NCBI RefSeq assembly: GCF_002803075.1
Contig: NZ_NNBK01000004.1
Location: 124,001-188,000 of the forward strand
Reading direction: 5' to 3'
DNA from: Streptomyces sp. CB01373
Lineage (GTDB): Bacteria; Actinomycetota; Actinomycetes; Streptomycetales; Streptomycetaceae
DNA length: 64,000 bases
Numbering within the stretch: the stretch's first letter is position 1; every line of letters starts with the position of its first letter. Shown here piece after piece: positions 8,411 through 17,977 of this stretch. Made by a program: the position numbers and the translations under genes. The notes beneath the pieces are model-generated. The model saw only the letters and a list, made by a program, of their open reading frames with translations, was not told the origin of the DNA and did no database searches.

Positions 8411-9171
8411 AAGCGGCCCGCGCCCAGGTCCCGGGAGACCGCGCGGGCGCAGTCGCGTACCGCTGCCACCAGGTCGTGGCGCAGTTCGCCGTCACGGCAG
8501 ACGCGCTCCACGGCACCGGTGATGCCGACCGCGCCGACCGGCATGCGCCGCCGGTCGTGGATGGGGGCGGCGATGGAGGCGACGCCCTCCCAGGTCTCCT
8601 CCACGTCGGCGGCGTAACCACGCGCGCGCGTGACGTCGAGGATGTGCTCGAAGCCGTCGATCCCGCACACGGTCCGGTCCGTGAACGCCTTGCGGTCGGC
8701 CTCGACCGCCTCGCTGTGCGCCACCGGGTCGTACGCCGCCAGCACCTTGCCCAGAGCCGTGCAGTGCAGCGGCTGCATCGCGCCGATCTCCAGCACCTGC
8801 CGGCTGTCGTCCGGGCGGAAGACGTGGTGCACGATCAGCACGCCGTGCTGGTGGAGCACTCCCAGGTAGACGCTCTCCCCACTGGACCGGGCCAGATCGT
8901 CCGTCCACACCAGGGCACGCGCCCGCAGTTCGTGCACGTCGAGATAGGTGGTGCCCAGGCGCAGCAGCTCCGCGCCGAGCTGGTAGCGCCCGGAGGCCTC
9001 GTCCTGTTCGACGAAGCCCTCGTGCTGGAGGGTGCGCAGGATGCCGTGGGCGGTGCCCTTGGCGAGGCCCAGTGAGGAGGCGATGTCCGACAGGCCCAGC
9101 CGCCGCTCACCGCCCGCCAGCAACCGCAGCATCGCGGCCGCCCGCTCGAGCGACTGGATGTTCCGTGCCAT
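8407..9171 (-). CDS. gylR: IclR-family glycerol operon repressor GylR
   Basis: A 254-residue regulator with an N-terminal winged helix-turn-helix (MARNIQSLERAAAMLRLL through LSDIASSLGLAKGTAHGILRTLQHEGFV) and a C-terminal IclR effector-binding domain (ELRARALVWTDDLARSSGESVYLGVL and the GAVGITGAVERV region). In S. coelicolor GylR represses the glycerol operon, induced by glycerol or glycerol-3-phosphate, and represses itself. The start is the ATG at 9171; the frame is open upstream but the earlier part is low-complexity. A perfect 17-base dyad sits about 60 bases upstream. The 3' end merges into the tandem-repeat block. Confidence 0.94.
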   Translation of the reverse strand: MARNIQSLERAAAMLRLLAGGERRLGLSDIASSLGLAKGTAHGILRTLQHEGFVEQDEASGRYQLGAELLRLGTTYLDVHELRARALVWTDDLARSSGESVYLGVLHQHGVLIVHHVFRPDDSRQVLEIGAMQPLHCTALGKVLAAYDPVAHSEAVEADRKAFTDRTVCGIDGFEHILDVTRARGYAADVEETWEGVASIAAPIHDRRRMPVGAVGITGAVERVCRDGELRHDLVAAVRDCARAVSRDLGAGRF

Positions 9172-9229
9172 CGCCGTCCTGCCTCCGTCCCCTTCGACCG
9201 CCGACGCCGCGACTGTGGCCGTAGCGCCC

Positions 9230-9246
9230 GTTCGGCAATGCCGAAC
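9230..9246. promoter_or_regulatory. GylR operator upstream of gylR (perfect dyad)
   Basis: GTTCGGCAATGCCGAAC is a perfect inverted repeat around one central base. It begins at the -10 box of the predicted gylR promoter, so autorepression is likely. A two-mismatch copy is at 7851-7867 before glpF. Confidence 0.7.
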
Positions 9247-9275
9247 ACTACCGGTCCGTGCCGATCCCCCGCCAA
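9245..9275 (-). promoter_or_regulatory. likely gylR promoter
   Basis: On the minus strand TTGGCG (9270-9275) is followed after 19 bases by TAGTGT (9245-9250), with the GylR dyad overlapping the -10 box and start site. Confidence 0.5.
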
Positions 9276-9356
9276 TGCCCGGCCGGCACCTGGTGCGCGA
9301 CCGGGCCCCCGGGGGTCTTCCGGCCGCCATCCTCGTCCGCTTGGTGGACGCCGCGT

Positions 9357-9388
9357 CCGCCAGGGGCCGGTCCCGGCTACCCTGGCGG
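9357..9388 (+). promoter_or_regulatory. hairpin in the metH upstream region
   Basis: CCGCCAGGG (9357-9365) pairs perfectly with CCCTGGCGG (9380-9388). It lies 85 bases before the metH start within the 301-base gylR-metH gap. The rest of that gap holds the divergent gylR promoter and operator. No cobalamin box or S-adenosylhomocysteine aptamer was recognised, so the hairpin could be a leader element or a chance structure. Confidence 0.4.
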
Positions 9389-9472
9389 CGTGCGCCTCGC
9401 CCGGAGTGAGCCCTGCTCGCTTCACGGCAAGGCGCAAAGCCGACAGCCGTCGCACACCGAGGGAGCCCCTTC

Positions 9473-12400
9473 ATGGCCGCGTTGCCGCCGACCCCTTCCG
9501 CCGACAGCCGGACCCGCGCGTCCGCCCTGCGTGAGGCACTCGCCACCCGTGTGGTGGTCGCCGACGGAGCGATGGGCACCATGCTCCAGGCCCAGGAGCC
9601 CTCGATGGAGGACTTCCAGCAGCTGGAGGGCTGCAACGAGGTCCTGAACGTCACCCGTCCCGACATCGTCCGTTCGGTCCACTCCGCCTACTTCGAGGTC
9701 GGCGTGGACTGCGTGGAGACCAACACGTTCGGGGCCAACCTGACCGCCCTGGGCGAGTACGACATCCCCGAGCGGGTCGCCGAGCTGTCCGAGGCGGGTG
9801 CCCGTATCGCCCGCGAGGCGGCGGACGCGTGCACCGCCGTGGACGGCCGCCCGCGCTGGGTGCTGGGCTCCATGGGCCCGGGCACGAAGCTGCCGACACT
9901 GGGCCACACCACCTTCGCCGCCATCCGCGACGCCTACCGGCAGAACGCCGAGGGCCTGCTCGCCGGGGGCGCGGACGCGCTGCTCGTGGAGACCACCCAG
10001 GACCTGCTCCAGACCAAGGCCTCCGTCATCGCGGCCCGCCGCGCGATGGAGACCGCCGGGTACGAGGTCCCGCTGATCGTGTCGGTCACGGTGGAGACGA
10101 CCGGCACCATGCTGCTGGGCTCGGAGATCGGCGCCGCGCTGACGGCGCTGGAACCGCTGGGCGTCGACATGATCGGCCTGAACTGCGCGACCGGCCCCGC
10201 CGAGATGAGTGAGCACCTGCGCTACCTGTCCCGGCACGCGCGCATCCCGCTGTCGTGCATGCCGAACGCCGGCCTCCCCGTGCTCACCAAGGACGGCGCG
10301 CACTACCCGCTGACGGCGCCGGAACTGGCCGACGCGCAGGGGCACTTCGTGCGCGACTACGGACTGTCCCTGGTCGGCGGCTGCTGCGGCACCACACCGG
10401 AGCACCTGCGCCAGGTGGTCGAGCGGGTGCGTGACCTGTCCCCGGTCGAGCGCAGCCCGCGTCCGGAGCCGGGAGCGGCCTCCCTGTACCAGACGGTGCC
10501 CTTCCGGCAGGACACCTCCTACCTGGCGATCGGCGAGCGGACGAACGCCAACGGTTCGAAGAAGTTCCGCGAGGCCATGCTCGAGGGCCGCTGGGACGAC
10601 TGCGTGGAGCTGGCCCGCGACCAGATCCGCGAGGGCGCGCACATGCTGGACCTGTGCGTGGACTACGTCGGCCGGGACGGGGTCGCGGACATGCGCGAGC
10701 TGGCGGGCCGGTTCGCCACGGCCTCGACGCTGCCGATCGTGCTGGACTCCACCGAGGTCGACGTGATCCGGGCCGGGCTGGAGCAGCTCGGCGGCCGCGC
10801 GGTGATCAACTCGGTGAACTACGAGGACGGCGACGGGCCCGACTCGCGGTTCGCGCGGGTGACGGCCCTGGCGCGGGAGCACGGGGCGGCGCTGATCGCG
10901 CTGACCATCGACGAGGAGGGCCAGGCCCGCACCGCCGAGAAGAAGGTGGAGATCGCCGAGCGGCTGATCGAGGACCTGACCGGCAACTGGGGCATCCGCG
11001 AGGAGGACATTCTCGTCGACTGCCTGACCTTCACCATCTGCACCGGTCAGGAGGAGTCCCGGGGCGACGGTGTGGCCACCATCGAGGGCATCAGGGAGCT
11101 GAAGCGGCGGCACCCGGACGTGCAGACCACGCTGGGCCTCTCGAACATCTCCTTCGGCCTGAACCCGGCCGCGCGGATCCTGCTGAACAGCGTGTTCCTG
11201 GACGAGTGCGTCAAGGCGGGCCTGGACTCGGCGATCGTGCACGCGAGCAAGATCCTGCCGATCGCCCGCTTCGACGAGGAGCAGGTCACCACCGCGCTCG
11301 ACCTGATCCACGACCGACGCCGCGAGGGCTACGACCCGCTGCAGAAGCTCATGCAGCTCTTCGAGGGCGCCACGGCGAAGTCGCTGAAGGCGGGCAAGGC
11401 CGAGGAACTGGCCGCGCTGCCGCTGGAGGAGCGGCTCAAGCGGCGGATCATCGACGGTGAGAAGAACGGCCTGGAGCGGGACCTCGACGAGGCCCTGAGC
11501 ACGCGCAGGGCCCTGGACATCGTCAACGACACCCTGCTGGACGGCATGAAGGTGGTCGGTGAGCTGTTCGGCTCCGGCCAGATGCAGCTGCCGTTCGTGC
11601 TCCAGTCGGCCGAGGTGATGAAGACCGCGGTCGCCCACCTGGAGCCGCACATGGAGAAGACCGACGAGGCGGGCAAGGGCACGATCGTGCTGGCGACCGT
11701 ACGCGGCGATGTGCACGACATCGGCAAGAACCTCGTCGACATCATCCTGTCCAACAACGGCTACAACGTGGTCAACCTGGGCATCAAGCAGCCCGTCTCG
11801 GCGATCCTGGAGGCCGCCGAGGAGCACAGGGCCGACGTGATCGGCATGTCCGGGCTGCTGGTGAAGTCCACGGTGATCATGAAGGAGAACCTGGAGGAGC
11901 TGAACGCCCGCGGCCTGGCGACCGGCTACCCGGTCATCCTCGGCGGCGCCGCCCTGACCCGCGCCTACGTCGAGCAGGACCTGTACGAGCTGTACGACGG
12001 GGAGGTCCGCTACGCCCGTGACGCGTTCGAGGGCCTGCGCCTGATGGACGCCCTGATCGGGGTCAAGCGGGGCGTGCCCGGCGCGAAGCTGCCCGAACTC
12101 AGGCAGCGGCGGGTACGGACCGCCACCGCCCAGGCCGTGGAGGAGCAGCGCCCGGAGGAGGGGCACGTCCGCTCCGACGTGGCCACCGACAACCCGGTCC
12201 CCGAGCCGCCGTTCCGCGGTACCCGGGTGATCAAGGGCATCCAGCTCAAGGAGTACGCGTCCTGGCTGGACGAGGGCGCCCTGTTCAAGGGCCAGTGGGG
12301 GCTGAAGCAGGCCCGCACCGGCGCCGGGCCCACCTACGAGGAACTCGTCGAGACCGAGGGCCGGCCCCGGCTGCGCGGCCTGCTGGAGCGGCTCCAGACG

Positions 12401-12991
12401 GACAGCCTGCTGGAGGCCGCGGTGGTCTACGGCTATTTCCCCTGCGTGTCCAAGGACGACGATCTGATCATCCTGGACGAGCGGGGCAACGAGCGCACCC
12501 GCTTCACCTTCCCCCGCCAGCGGCGCGGCCGCCGGCTGTGCCTGGCGGACTTCTTCCGCCCGGAGGAGTCGGGGGAGCAGGACGTGGTCGGCTTCCAGGT
12601 GGTCACCGTCGGCTCCCGGATCGGCGAGGAGACCGCGCGGCTGTTCGCCGCCGACTCCTACCGCGACTACCTGGAGCTGCACGGGCTGTCCGTGCAGCTG
12701 GCCGAGGCGCTCGCCGAGTACTGGCACGCCCGCGTGCGTGCCGAGCTGGGCTTCGGCGGTGAGGACCCGGCCGACATGGAGGACATGTTCGCCCTGAAGT
12801 ACCGGGGCGCCCGCTTCTCCCTCGGCTACGGAGCCTGCCCCGATCTGGAGGACCGCGCCAAGATCGCCGATCTCCTGCGTCCCGAACGCATCGGCGTCCA
12901 CCTCTCCGAGGAGTTCCAGCTCCACCCCGAGCAGTCCACCGACGCCATCGTCATCCACCACCCGGAAGCCAAGTACTTCAACGCCCGCTGA
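9473..12991 (+). CDS. metH: cobalamin-dependent methionine synthase MetH
   Basis: A 1172-residue cytosolic enzyme that transfers the methyl group of methyltetrahydrofolate to homocysteine through enzyme-bound cobalamin. Four modules are visible in order. First is the homocysteine/zinc barrel, with a ligand cysteine in GLNCATGP and C304-C305 in GGCCGTTPEHL. The pterin-binding barrel follows (IGERTNANGSKKF onward), then the cap and B12-binding module with DVHDIGKN, whose His748 is the lower axial cobalt ligand. Last comes the C-terminal AdoMet-dependent reactivation domain (SVQLAEALAEYWHARVR and the FSLGYGACPDL segment). The ATG at 9473 is preceded by GAGGGAG. Length agrees with other Streptomyces MetH. 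Confidence 0.97.
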   Translation: MAALPPTPSADSRTRASALREALATRVVVADGAMGTMLQAQEPSMEDFQQLEGCNEVLNVTRPDIVRSVHSAYFEVGVDCVETNTFGANLTALGEYDIPERVAELSEAGARIAREAADACTAVDGRPRWVLGSMGPGTKLPTLGHTTFAAIRDAYRQNAEGLLAGGADALLVETTQDLLQTKASVIAARRAMETAGYEVPLIVSVTVETTGTMLLGSEIGAALTALEPLGVDMIGLNCATGPAEMSEHLRYLSRHARIPLSCMPNAGLPVLTKDGAHYPLTAPELADAQGHFVRDYGLSLVGGCCGTTPEHLRQVVERVRDLSPVERSPRPEPGAASLYQTVPFRQDTSYLAIGERTNANGSKKFREAMLEGRWDDCVELARDQIREGAHMLDLCVDYVGRDGVADMRELAGRFATASTLPIVLDSTEVDVIRAGLEQLGGRAVINSVNYEDGDGPDSRFARVTALAREHGAALIALTIDEEGQARTAEKKVEIAERLIEDLTGNWGIREEDILVDCLTFTICTGQEESRGDGVATIEGIRELKRRHPDVQTTLGLSNISFGLNPAARILLNSVFLDECVKAGLDSAIVHASKILPIARFDEEQVTTALDLIHDRRREGYDPLQKLMQLFEGATAKSLKAGKAEELAALPLEERLKRRIIDGEKNGLERDLDEALSTRRALDIVNDTLLDGMKVVGELFGSGQMQLPFVLQSAEVMKTAVAHLEPHMEKTDEAGKGTIVLATVRGDVHDIGKNLVDIILSNNGYNVVNLGIKQPVSAILEAAEEHRADVIGMSGLLVKSTVIMKENLEELNARGLATGYPVILGGAALTRAYVEQDLYELYDGEVRYARDAFEGLRLMDALIGVKRGVPGAKLPELRQRRVRTATAQAVEEQRPEEGHVRSDVATDNPVPEPPFRGTRVIKGIQLKEYASWLDEGALFKGQWGLKQARTGAGPTYEELVETEGRPRLRGLLERLQTDSLLEAAVVYGYFPCVSKDDDLIILDERGNERTRFTFPRQRRGRRLCLADFFRPEESGEQDVVGFQVVTVGSRIGEETARLFAADSYRDYLELHGLSVQLAEALAEYWHARVRAELGFGGEDPADMEDMFALKYRGARFSLGYGACPDLEDRAKIADLLRPERIGVHLSEEFQLHPEQSTDAIVIHHPEAKYFNAR

Positions 12992-13019
12992 CCCGGGTCC
13001 GTCCTGGTCCCCGGGCGGC

Positions 13020-13040
13020 CCCGCGGACCTGAGCCGCGGG
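13020..13040 (+). terminator. metH downstream hairpin
   Basis: CCCGCGG (13020-13026) pairs with CCGCGGG (13034-13040) about 30 bases after the metH stop. A short stem without a T-tract. Confidence 0.4.
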
Positions 13041-13092
13041 CGGTTCGTGCGCGCGTTTCCGTTGTGGGCGTCGTACACTTATCGGTCCATCG

Positions 13093-13123
13093 CAGGCCGG
13101 TTCCCCGTGTGGGAACCGGCCTG
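13093..13123 (+). promoter_or_regulatory. perfect 13-bp hairpin ahead of the HAD gene
   Basis: CAGGCCGGTTCCC (13093-13105) pairs with GGGAACCGGCCTG (13111-13123). It lies between a -10-like TACACT (13074-13079) and the HAD start at 13151. It could be a leader attenuator of the HAD gene, or a late terminator for metH. Confidence 0.55.
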
Positions 13124-13150
13124 ATCGTCCCCTAGAGGAGGTATGCGCGG

Positions 13151-13852
13151 ATGACCAGCACGGTACCGGCGCTCGGAACCCGTATGGCCGAAGGCTCGGC
13201 CCTGCAGGCCGTGCTCCTGGACATGGACGGAACCCTGGTGGACACCGAGGGCTTCTGGTGGGACGTCGAGGTGGAGGTATTCGCCGCCCTCGGACACACG
13301 CTCGACGAGTCCTGGAGACATGTCGTCGTCGGCGGCCCCATGACCCGCAGCGCGGGCTTCCTCATCGAGGCCACCGGCGCCTCCGTCACCCTCGCCGAGA
13401 TCACCACCCTGCTCAACCAGGGCTTCGAGGCCCGTATCGACGGCGCGCTGCCCCTGATGCCGGGCGCCGCACGGCTGCTGGCCGAACTGTCCGAGCAGCG
13501 GATCCCGACCGCCCTGGTCTCCGCCTCGCACCGCCGCATCATCGACCGCGTCCTGACCACGCTCGGCCCCCACCACTTCGCCCTCTCCGTGGCGGGCGAC
13601 GAGGTCCTGCGCACCAAGCCGCACCCCGACCCCTACCTGCTGGCCGCCGCCGGACTCGGCGCGGACCCGGCCCGGTGCGCCGTCATCGAGGACACCGCCA
13701 CCGGCGTCGCCGCCGCGGAAGCCGCAGGCTGCCGGGTCGTCGCCGTCCCCTCGGTCGCCCCCATCCCCCCGGCCTTCCGGCGGACCGTCGTCCCCAGCCT
13801 CGAGGACGTGGACCTGTCATTTCTGCGCGGCCTGATGACAGAAATGCGCTAA
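13151..13852 (+). CDS. HAD-superfamily hydrolase (beta-phosphoglucomutase/phosphatase-like)
   Basis: A 233-residue haloacid-dehalogenase-fold enzyme. Motif I is VLLDMDGTLVDTE (nucleophile and acid/base aspartates), motif II is ALVSASHRRII, motif III includes RTKPHPDPYLL, and motif IV is CAVIEDTATGVAAAEAAG. The helical cap inserted after motif I marks subfamily I (phosphoglycolate phosphatase or beta-phosphoglucomutase group). The substrate cannot be assigned. The ATG at 13151 follows GAGGAGG; an ATG at 13143 leads immediately to a stop. It is monocistronic, after the metH terminator region, with a strong hairpin in its leader. Confidence 0.88.
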   Translation: MTSTVPALGTRMAEGSALQAVLLDMDGTLVDTEGFWWDVEVEVFAALGHTLDESWRHVVVGGPMTRSAGFLIEATGASVTLAEITTLLNQGFEARIDGALPLMPGAARLLAELSEQRIPTALVSASHRRIIDRVLTTLGPHHFALSVAGDEVLRTKPHPDPYLLAAAGLGADPARCAVIEDTATGVAAAEAAGCRVVAVPSVAPIPPAFRRTVVPSLEDVDLSFLRGLMTEMR

Positions 13853-14271
13853 CCGTTCACCCAGCGTGCCGCGTCGCGCGGGAAAAACACCTTCGCGGAT
13901 GTCCGAACGAATTCGCAGCTCGCCGTATGGCCGAATTCCGGTACTCGTCTCCCTACATGTGGGTGTGACGTTCCCCACTCGCCAAGGGGTCGACAAGGGG
14001 CCCGTAGCGTGCTGTCCGCCTCCTTTCGGGCGCCGCGCGCGTGTCCTTGTGTCCCGTTTGGTGGGACGCTGCACGAATCCTTCCGGTGACGGGTTTCCGG
14101 TCCGTCCGCACCCGGTTCCGCAGCGTGATGGGAACTCAACTCCGGTGAACGCGAACGGTCCTGCGAAGGAGGACTAATCTCATCGCGAGAACATCGACCC
14201 TGCCCCTGTGATCCGTCGCGACATCCTGCATGCCGGATACACAGACATGACAGCTCTGGAGAAACTCGAGC
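13853..14271. other. 419-base region between the HAD gene and the binding lipoprotein
   Basis: No credible gene. It contains an inverted pair of CGAATTC-containing elements (13908-13915 and 13932-13938), a small GTCCC/GGGAC hairpin near 14049-14066, and an AAGGAGG at about 14167 that is not followed by a start codon at usable distance. It probably holds the promoter and a long leader of the lipoprotein gene. Confidence 0.5.
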
Positions 14272-15879
14272 ATGAACCGCAAGACTTTGGTGCTGCCGGC
14301 CGTGGTCGGTCTGCTCGCGCCGGTACTCGCCGCGTGCGGCGGTTCCGACAGCGGCGGCAAGAGCGGCGACGCGATCGTCGTCGGCACCACGGACCGGTTC
14401 ACCGCTGACGAGGAGGCCCCGGCGCCCATCGATCCGGCGTACGCCTACGACGTCGGCACCTGGAACATCCTGCGCCAGACCGTGCAGACGCTGATGGTCC
14501 AGCCCAAGGGTGACGGCGACCCCGTTCCCGAGGCGGCCGAGAAGTGCGGCTTCACGGACAGCGGCAACGAGCGCTACGCCTGCACGCTGCGCGAGGGCCT
14601 GAAGTTCTCGAGCGGCGAGCCCATCACCGCGGCCGACGTGAAGTTCTCCATCGACCGCGCCATCTCCATCAACGCCGACAGCGGTGTGTCCGGACTGCTG
14701 TCCACCGTGGACACCGTGGAGACCCAGGGCGACCGTGAGGTCATCTTCCACCTCAACACGGCCGACGCCATCTTCCCGTACAAGTTGTCGACGCCCGTCG
14801 CGGGCATCATCAACCCCAAGGACTACGACAAGACCAAGCTGCGCGACGGCTTCGCCGTGGACGGCTCCGGTCCGTACACCATGAAGGCCAACGTCAAGAG
14901 CGGCGAGATGGTCGACGCGGTCTTCACCAAGAACCCCAATTACCAGGGGACGTTGAAGCTCAACAACGACAAGGTGCAGATCCGCTCCTTCCCGGACGCC
15001 GACGCGATGGGCGCCGCTCTGGAGAAGGGCGACATCGACGTCATGACCCGCTCCATGTCGCCCGAGCAGATCCGCACGCTGTCGGCCGCCAACAAGGACA
15101 GCAAGGTCGGCATCGTCGAGACGGCCGGCCTTGAGATCCGCTACCTGGCCTTCAACACCGACGCCGCGACGGTGAAGACCAAGGCCGTGCGTGAGGCCAT
15201 GGCCCAGGTCATCAACCGCAGCGAACTCGTCTCCGAGGTCTACGGCACCCAGGCCGAGCCGCTGTACTCGATGGTCCCGGCCACCATCACCGGCCACTCC
15301 AACTCCTTCTTCAACCGGTACGGCGACCCGAACGTGACCAAGGCCGGTTCGCTGCTGGAGAAGGCCGGAATCACCACCCCGGTGAAGCTGACGCTGCACT
15401 ACACGACGGACCACTACGGTTCGGCCACCAAGAAGGAATTCGAGGTCCTTCGCAAGCAGCTCAACGACAGCGGCCTGTTCGACGTCGACATCCAGGGCAC
15501 CCCCTGGGACCGCTTCCGCCCGGCGGAGAAGAAGGGTGACTACGACGTCTTCGGCATGGGCTGGTTCCCGGACTTCCCCGACGCCGACAACTACCTGGCG
15601 CCGTTCCTCGACAAGGGCAACACCCTCAACATCCCGTACGCCAACAGCGACATCCGCAACACCCTGATCCCGCAGTCCCGTCGCCAGGCCGACCGGCTCT
15701 CCGCGTCCACCAGCCTGACGACCATTCAGGACCTCGTCGCCAGCGACGTCCCGCTGATCCCGCTGTGGCAGGGCAAGCAGTACGTCGCCTCCCGCGACAA
15801 CATCACGGGCACCGCGTACGCCCTCAACTCCTCGGCGACGCTCCAGCTGTGGGAGCTCGGCCGCGGTGTGAGCGGCTGA
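14272..15879 (+). CDS. ABC transporter substrate-binding lipoprotein (family 5, oligopeptide type)
   Basis: A 535-residue extracellular binding lipoprotein. The N-terminus has a basic start, a hydrophobic stretch and the lipobox LAAC with Cys22 as lipidation site. The rest has the bacterial extracellular solute-binding family 5 fold (DppA/OppA/NikA type): YAYDVGTWNILRQTVQTL, the family motif region TLREGLKFSSGEPITAADVKFSIDRA, and GMGWFPDFPDADNYLAPF near the end. Ligands of this family are peptides, nickel complexes or sugars; which applies cannot be told. The ATG at 14272 follows a GGAG site. No permease or ATPase genes adjoin, so it must work with a system encoded elsewhere. A very strong terminator follows. 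Confidence 0.92.
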   Translation: MNRKTLVLPAVVGLLAPVLAACGGSDSGGKSGDAIVVGTTDRFTADEEAPAPIDPAYAYDVGTWNILRQTVQTLMVQPKGDGDPVPEAAEKCGFTDSGNERYACTLREGLKFSSGEPITAADVKFSIDRAISINADSGVSGLLSTVDTVETQGDREVIFHLNTADAIFPYKLSTPVAGIINPKDYDKTKLRDGFAVDGSGPYTMKANVKSGEMVDAVFTKNPNYQGTLKLNNDKVQIRSFPDADAMGAALEKGDIDVMTRSMSPEQIRTLSAANKDSKVGIVETAGLEIRYLAFNTDAATVKTKAVREAMAQVINRSELVSEVYGTQAEPLYSMVPATITGHSNSFFNRYGDPNVTKAGSLLEKAGITTPVKLTLHYTTDHYGSATKKEFEVLRKQLNDSGLFDVDIQGTPWDRFRPAEKKGDYDVFGMGWFPDFPDADNYLAPFLDKGNTLNIPYANSDIRNTLIPQSRRQADRLSASTSLTTIQDLVASDVPLIPLWQGKQYVASRDNITGTAYALNSSATLQLWELGRGVSG

Positions 15880-15895
15880 TCCGCGAGCACGTCCA

Positions 15896-15945
15896 CGACG
15901 AAGGGCGCCCCTTCCCGGTCTTCCGGGAAGGGGCGCCCTTCGTCG
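15896..15945. terminator. strong terminator after the binding lipoprotein gene
   Basis: A perfect 23-bp stem (15896-15918 with 15923-15945) with a four-base loop lies between the convergent lipoprotein and response-regulator genes and can serve both. Confidence 0.92.
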
Positions 15946-15970
15946 TCGAGTCGGTCCGCGGGGCCGCCCG

Positions 15971-16642
15971 CTACTGCGCGCCGGGGCGTACCAGTCCGCT
16001 CTCGTACGCGTACACCGCGGCCTGCACGCGGTCGCGCAGCCCCAGCTTCGTCAGTACGTGCCCGACATGCGTCTTGACCGTCGTCTCGCTGACGAACAGA
16101 TCGGCGGCGATCTCGGCGTTGGACAGGCCGCGCGCCACCAGCTTCAGCACCTCCACCTCACGGTCGGTGAGGGTGTGCAGCGTGTCCGGCACCTGCTCCT
16201 CGCCGGAGGGCAGGTGCGTGGCGTACTTGTCCAGCAGCCGGCGTGTGATGCTCGGCGCGAGCATCGCCTCGCCGGCCGCGACCACCCGGATCGCCTGCAC
16301 CAGCTCGTTGGCCGGCGCGTCCTTGAGCAGGAAGCCGCTCGCGCCGGCGCGCAGCGCCTCCACCACGTACTCGTCGAGGTCGAAGGTGGTCAGCACCAGC
16401 ACCTTCGCCGGACCGTTCCGCTCCGGTCCTGTGATCTGCCGGGTCGCCTCCACGCCGTCCATCCGCGGCATGCGGATGTCCATCAGCACCACATCGGGCT
16501 GAAGGGCCCGCACCTGGTCCAGGGCCTGCAGGCCGTCTCCGGCCTCGCCCACGACCGCGATGTCCTGCTCGGCCTCCAGGATCATCCGGAACCCGGTGCG
16601 CAGCAGCGGCTGGTCGTCGACCAATAGGACGCGGATGGCCAC
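15971..16642 (-). CDS. NarL/FixJ-type response regulator (orphan)
   Basis: A 223-residue two-component regulator. The receiver domain (1-~120) has the acidic pair D9-D10, the phosphorylatable Asp55 in VVLMDIRMPRMDG, a conserved threonine in VLVLTTFD and the lysine in GFLLKDAP. The C-terminal LuxR-type HTH is TLTDREVEVLKLVARGLSNAE followed by FVSETTVKTHVGHVLTKL. The start is the GTG at 16642, with GAAGGAG eight bases upstream; a much longer open frame upstream is shadow of the nuclease gene. No sensor kinase gene adjoins, so the signal is unknown. It begins 14 bases after the RecB-like gene on the same strand and is probably co-transcribed with it. Confidence 0.92.
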   Translation of the reverse strand: MAIRVLLVDDQPLLRTGFRMILEAEQDIAVVGEAGDGLQALDQVRALQPDVVLMDIRMPRMDGVEATRQITGPERNGPAKVLVLTTFDLDEYVVEALRAGASGFLLKDAPANELVQAIRVVAAGEAMLAPSITRRLLDKYATHLPSGEEQVPDTLHTLTDREVEVLKLVARGLSNAEIAADLFVSETTVKTHVGHVLTKLGLRDRVQAAVYAYESGLVRPGAQ

Positions 16643-16656
16643 GTGAGTCTCCTTCG

Positions 16657-17805
<1,149 letters not shown>

Positions 17806-17977
17806 GCCCCAGACCCTACGGCCCGCCACTGACAGTGACCCGGGGACGGTCATGTTGTGCGCGAAGAGGGGAAAACACTTGGGGTGCCGGGCATGAGCGA
17901 TCGTCACGGCCGCATACCATCGACCCGAGACCTTCCGGCCGTCAGGCACGGGAGACTGCTTCGAACGAGGGGACACC

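Noticed and set aside
7813..9075. A 420-codon plus-strand frame through the gylR-glpF gap and gylR
   Set aside because: It reads through the operator, the tandem repeats and the antisense of gylR, with no start signal.
9247..9472. Cobalamin or S-adenosylhomocysteine riboswitch before metH
   Set aside because: No B12 box or SAH-aptamer core was seen by eye; only a single nine-base-pair hairpin. A covariance-model scan would be needed to exclude it.
9422..13078. A 1218-codon minus-strand open frame across metH
   Set aside because: It is the mirror frame of the high-GC metH gene, has a low-complexity Val/Gly/Leu/Arg/His composition, no ribosome site and no recognisable domain.
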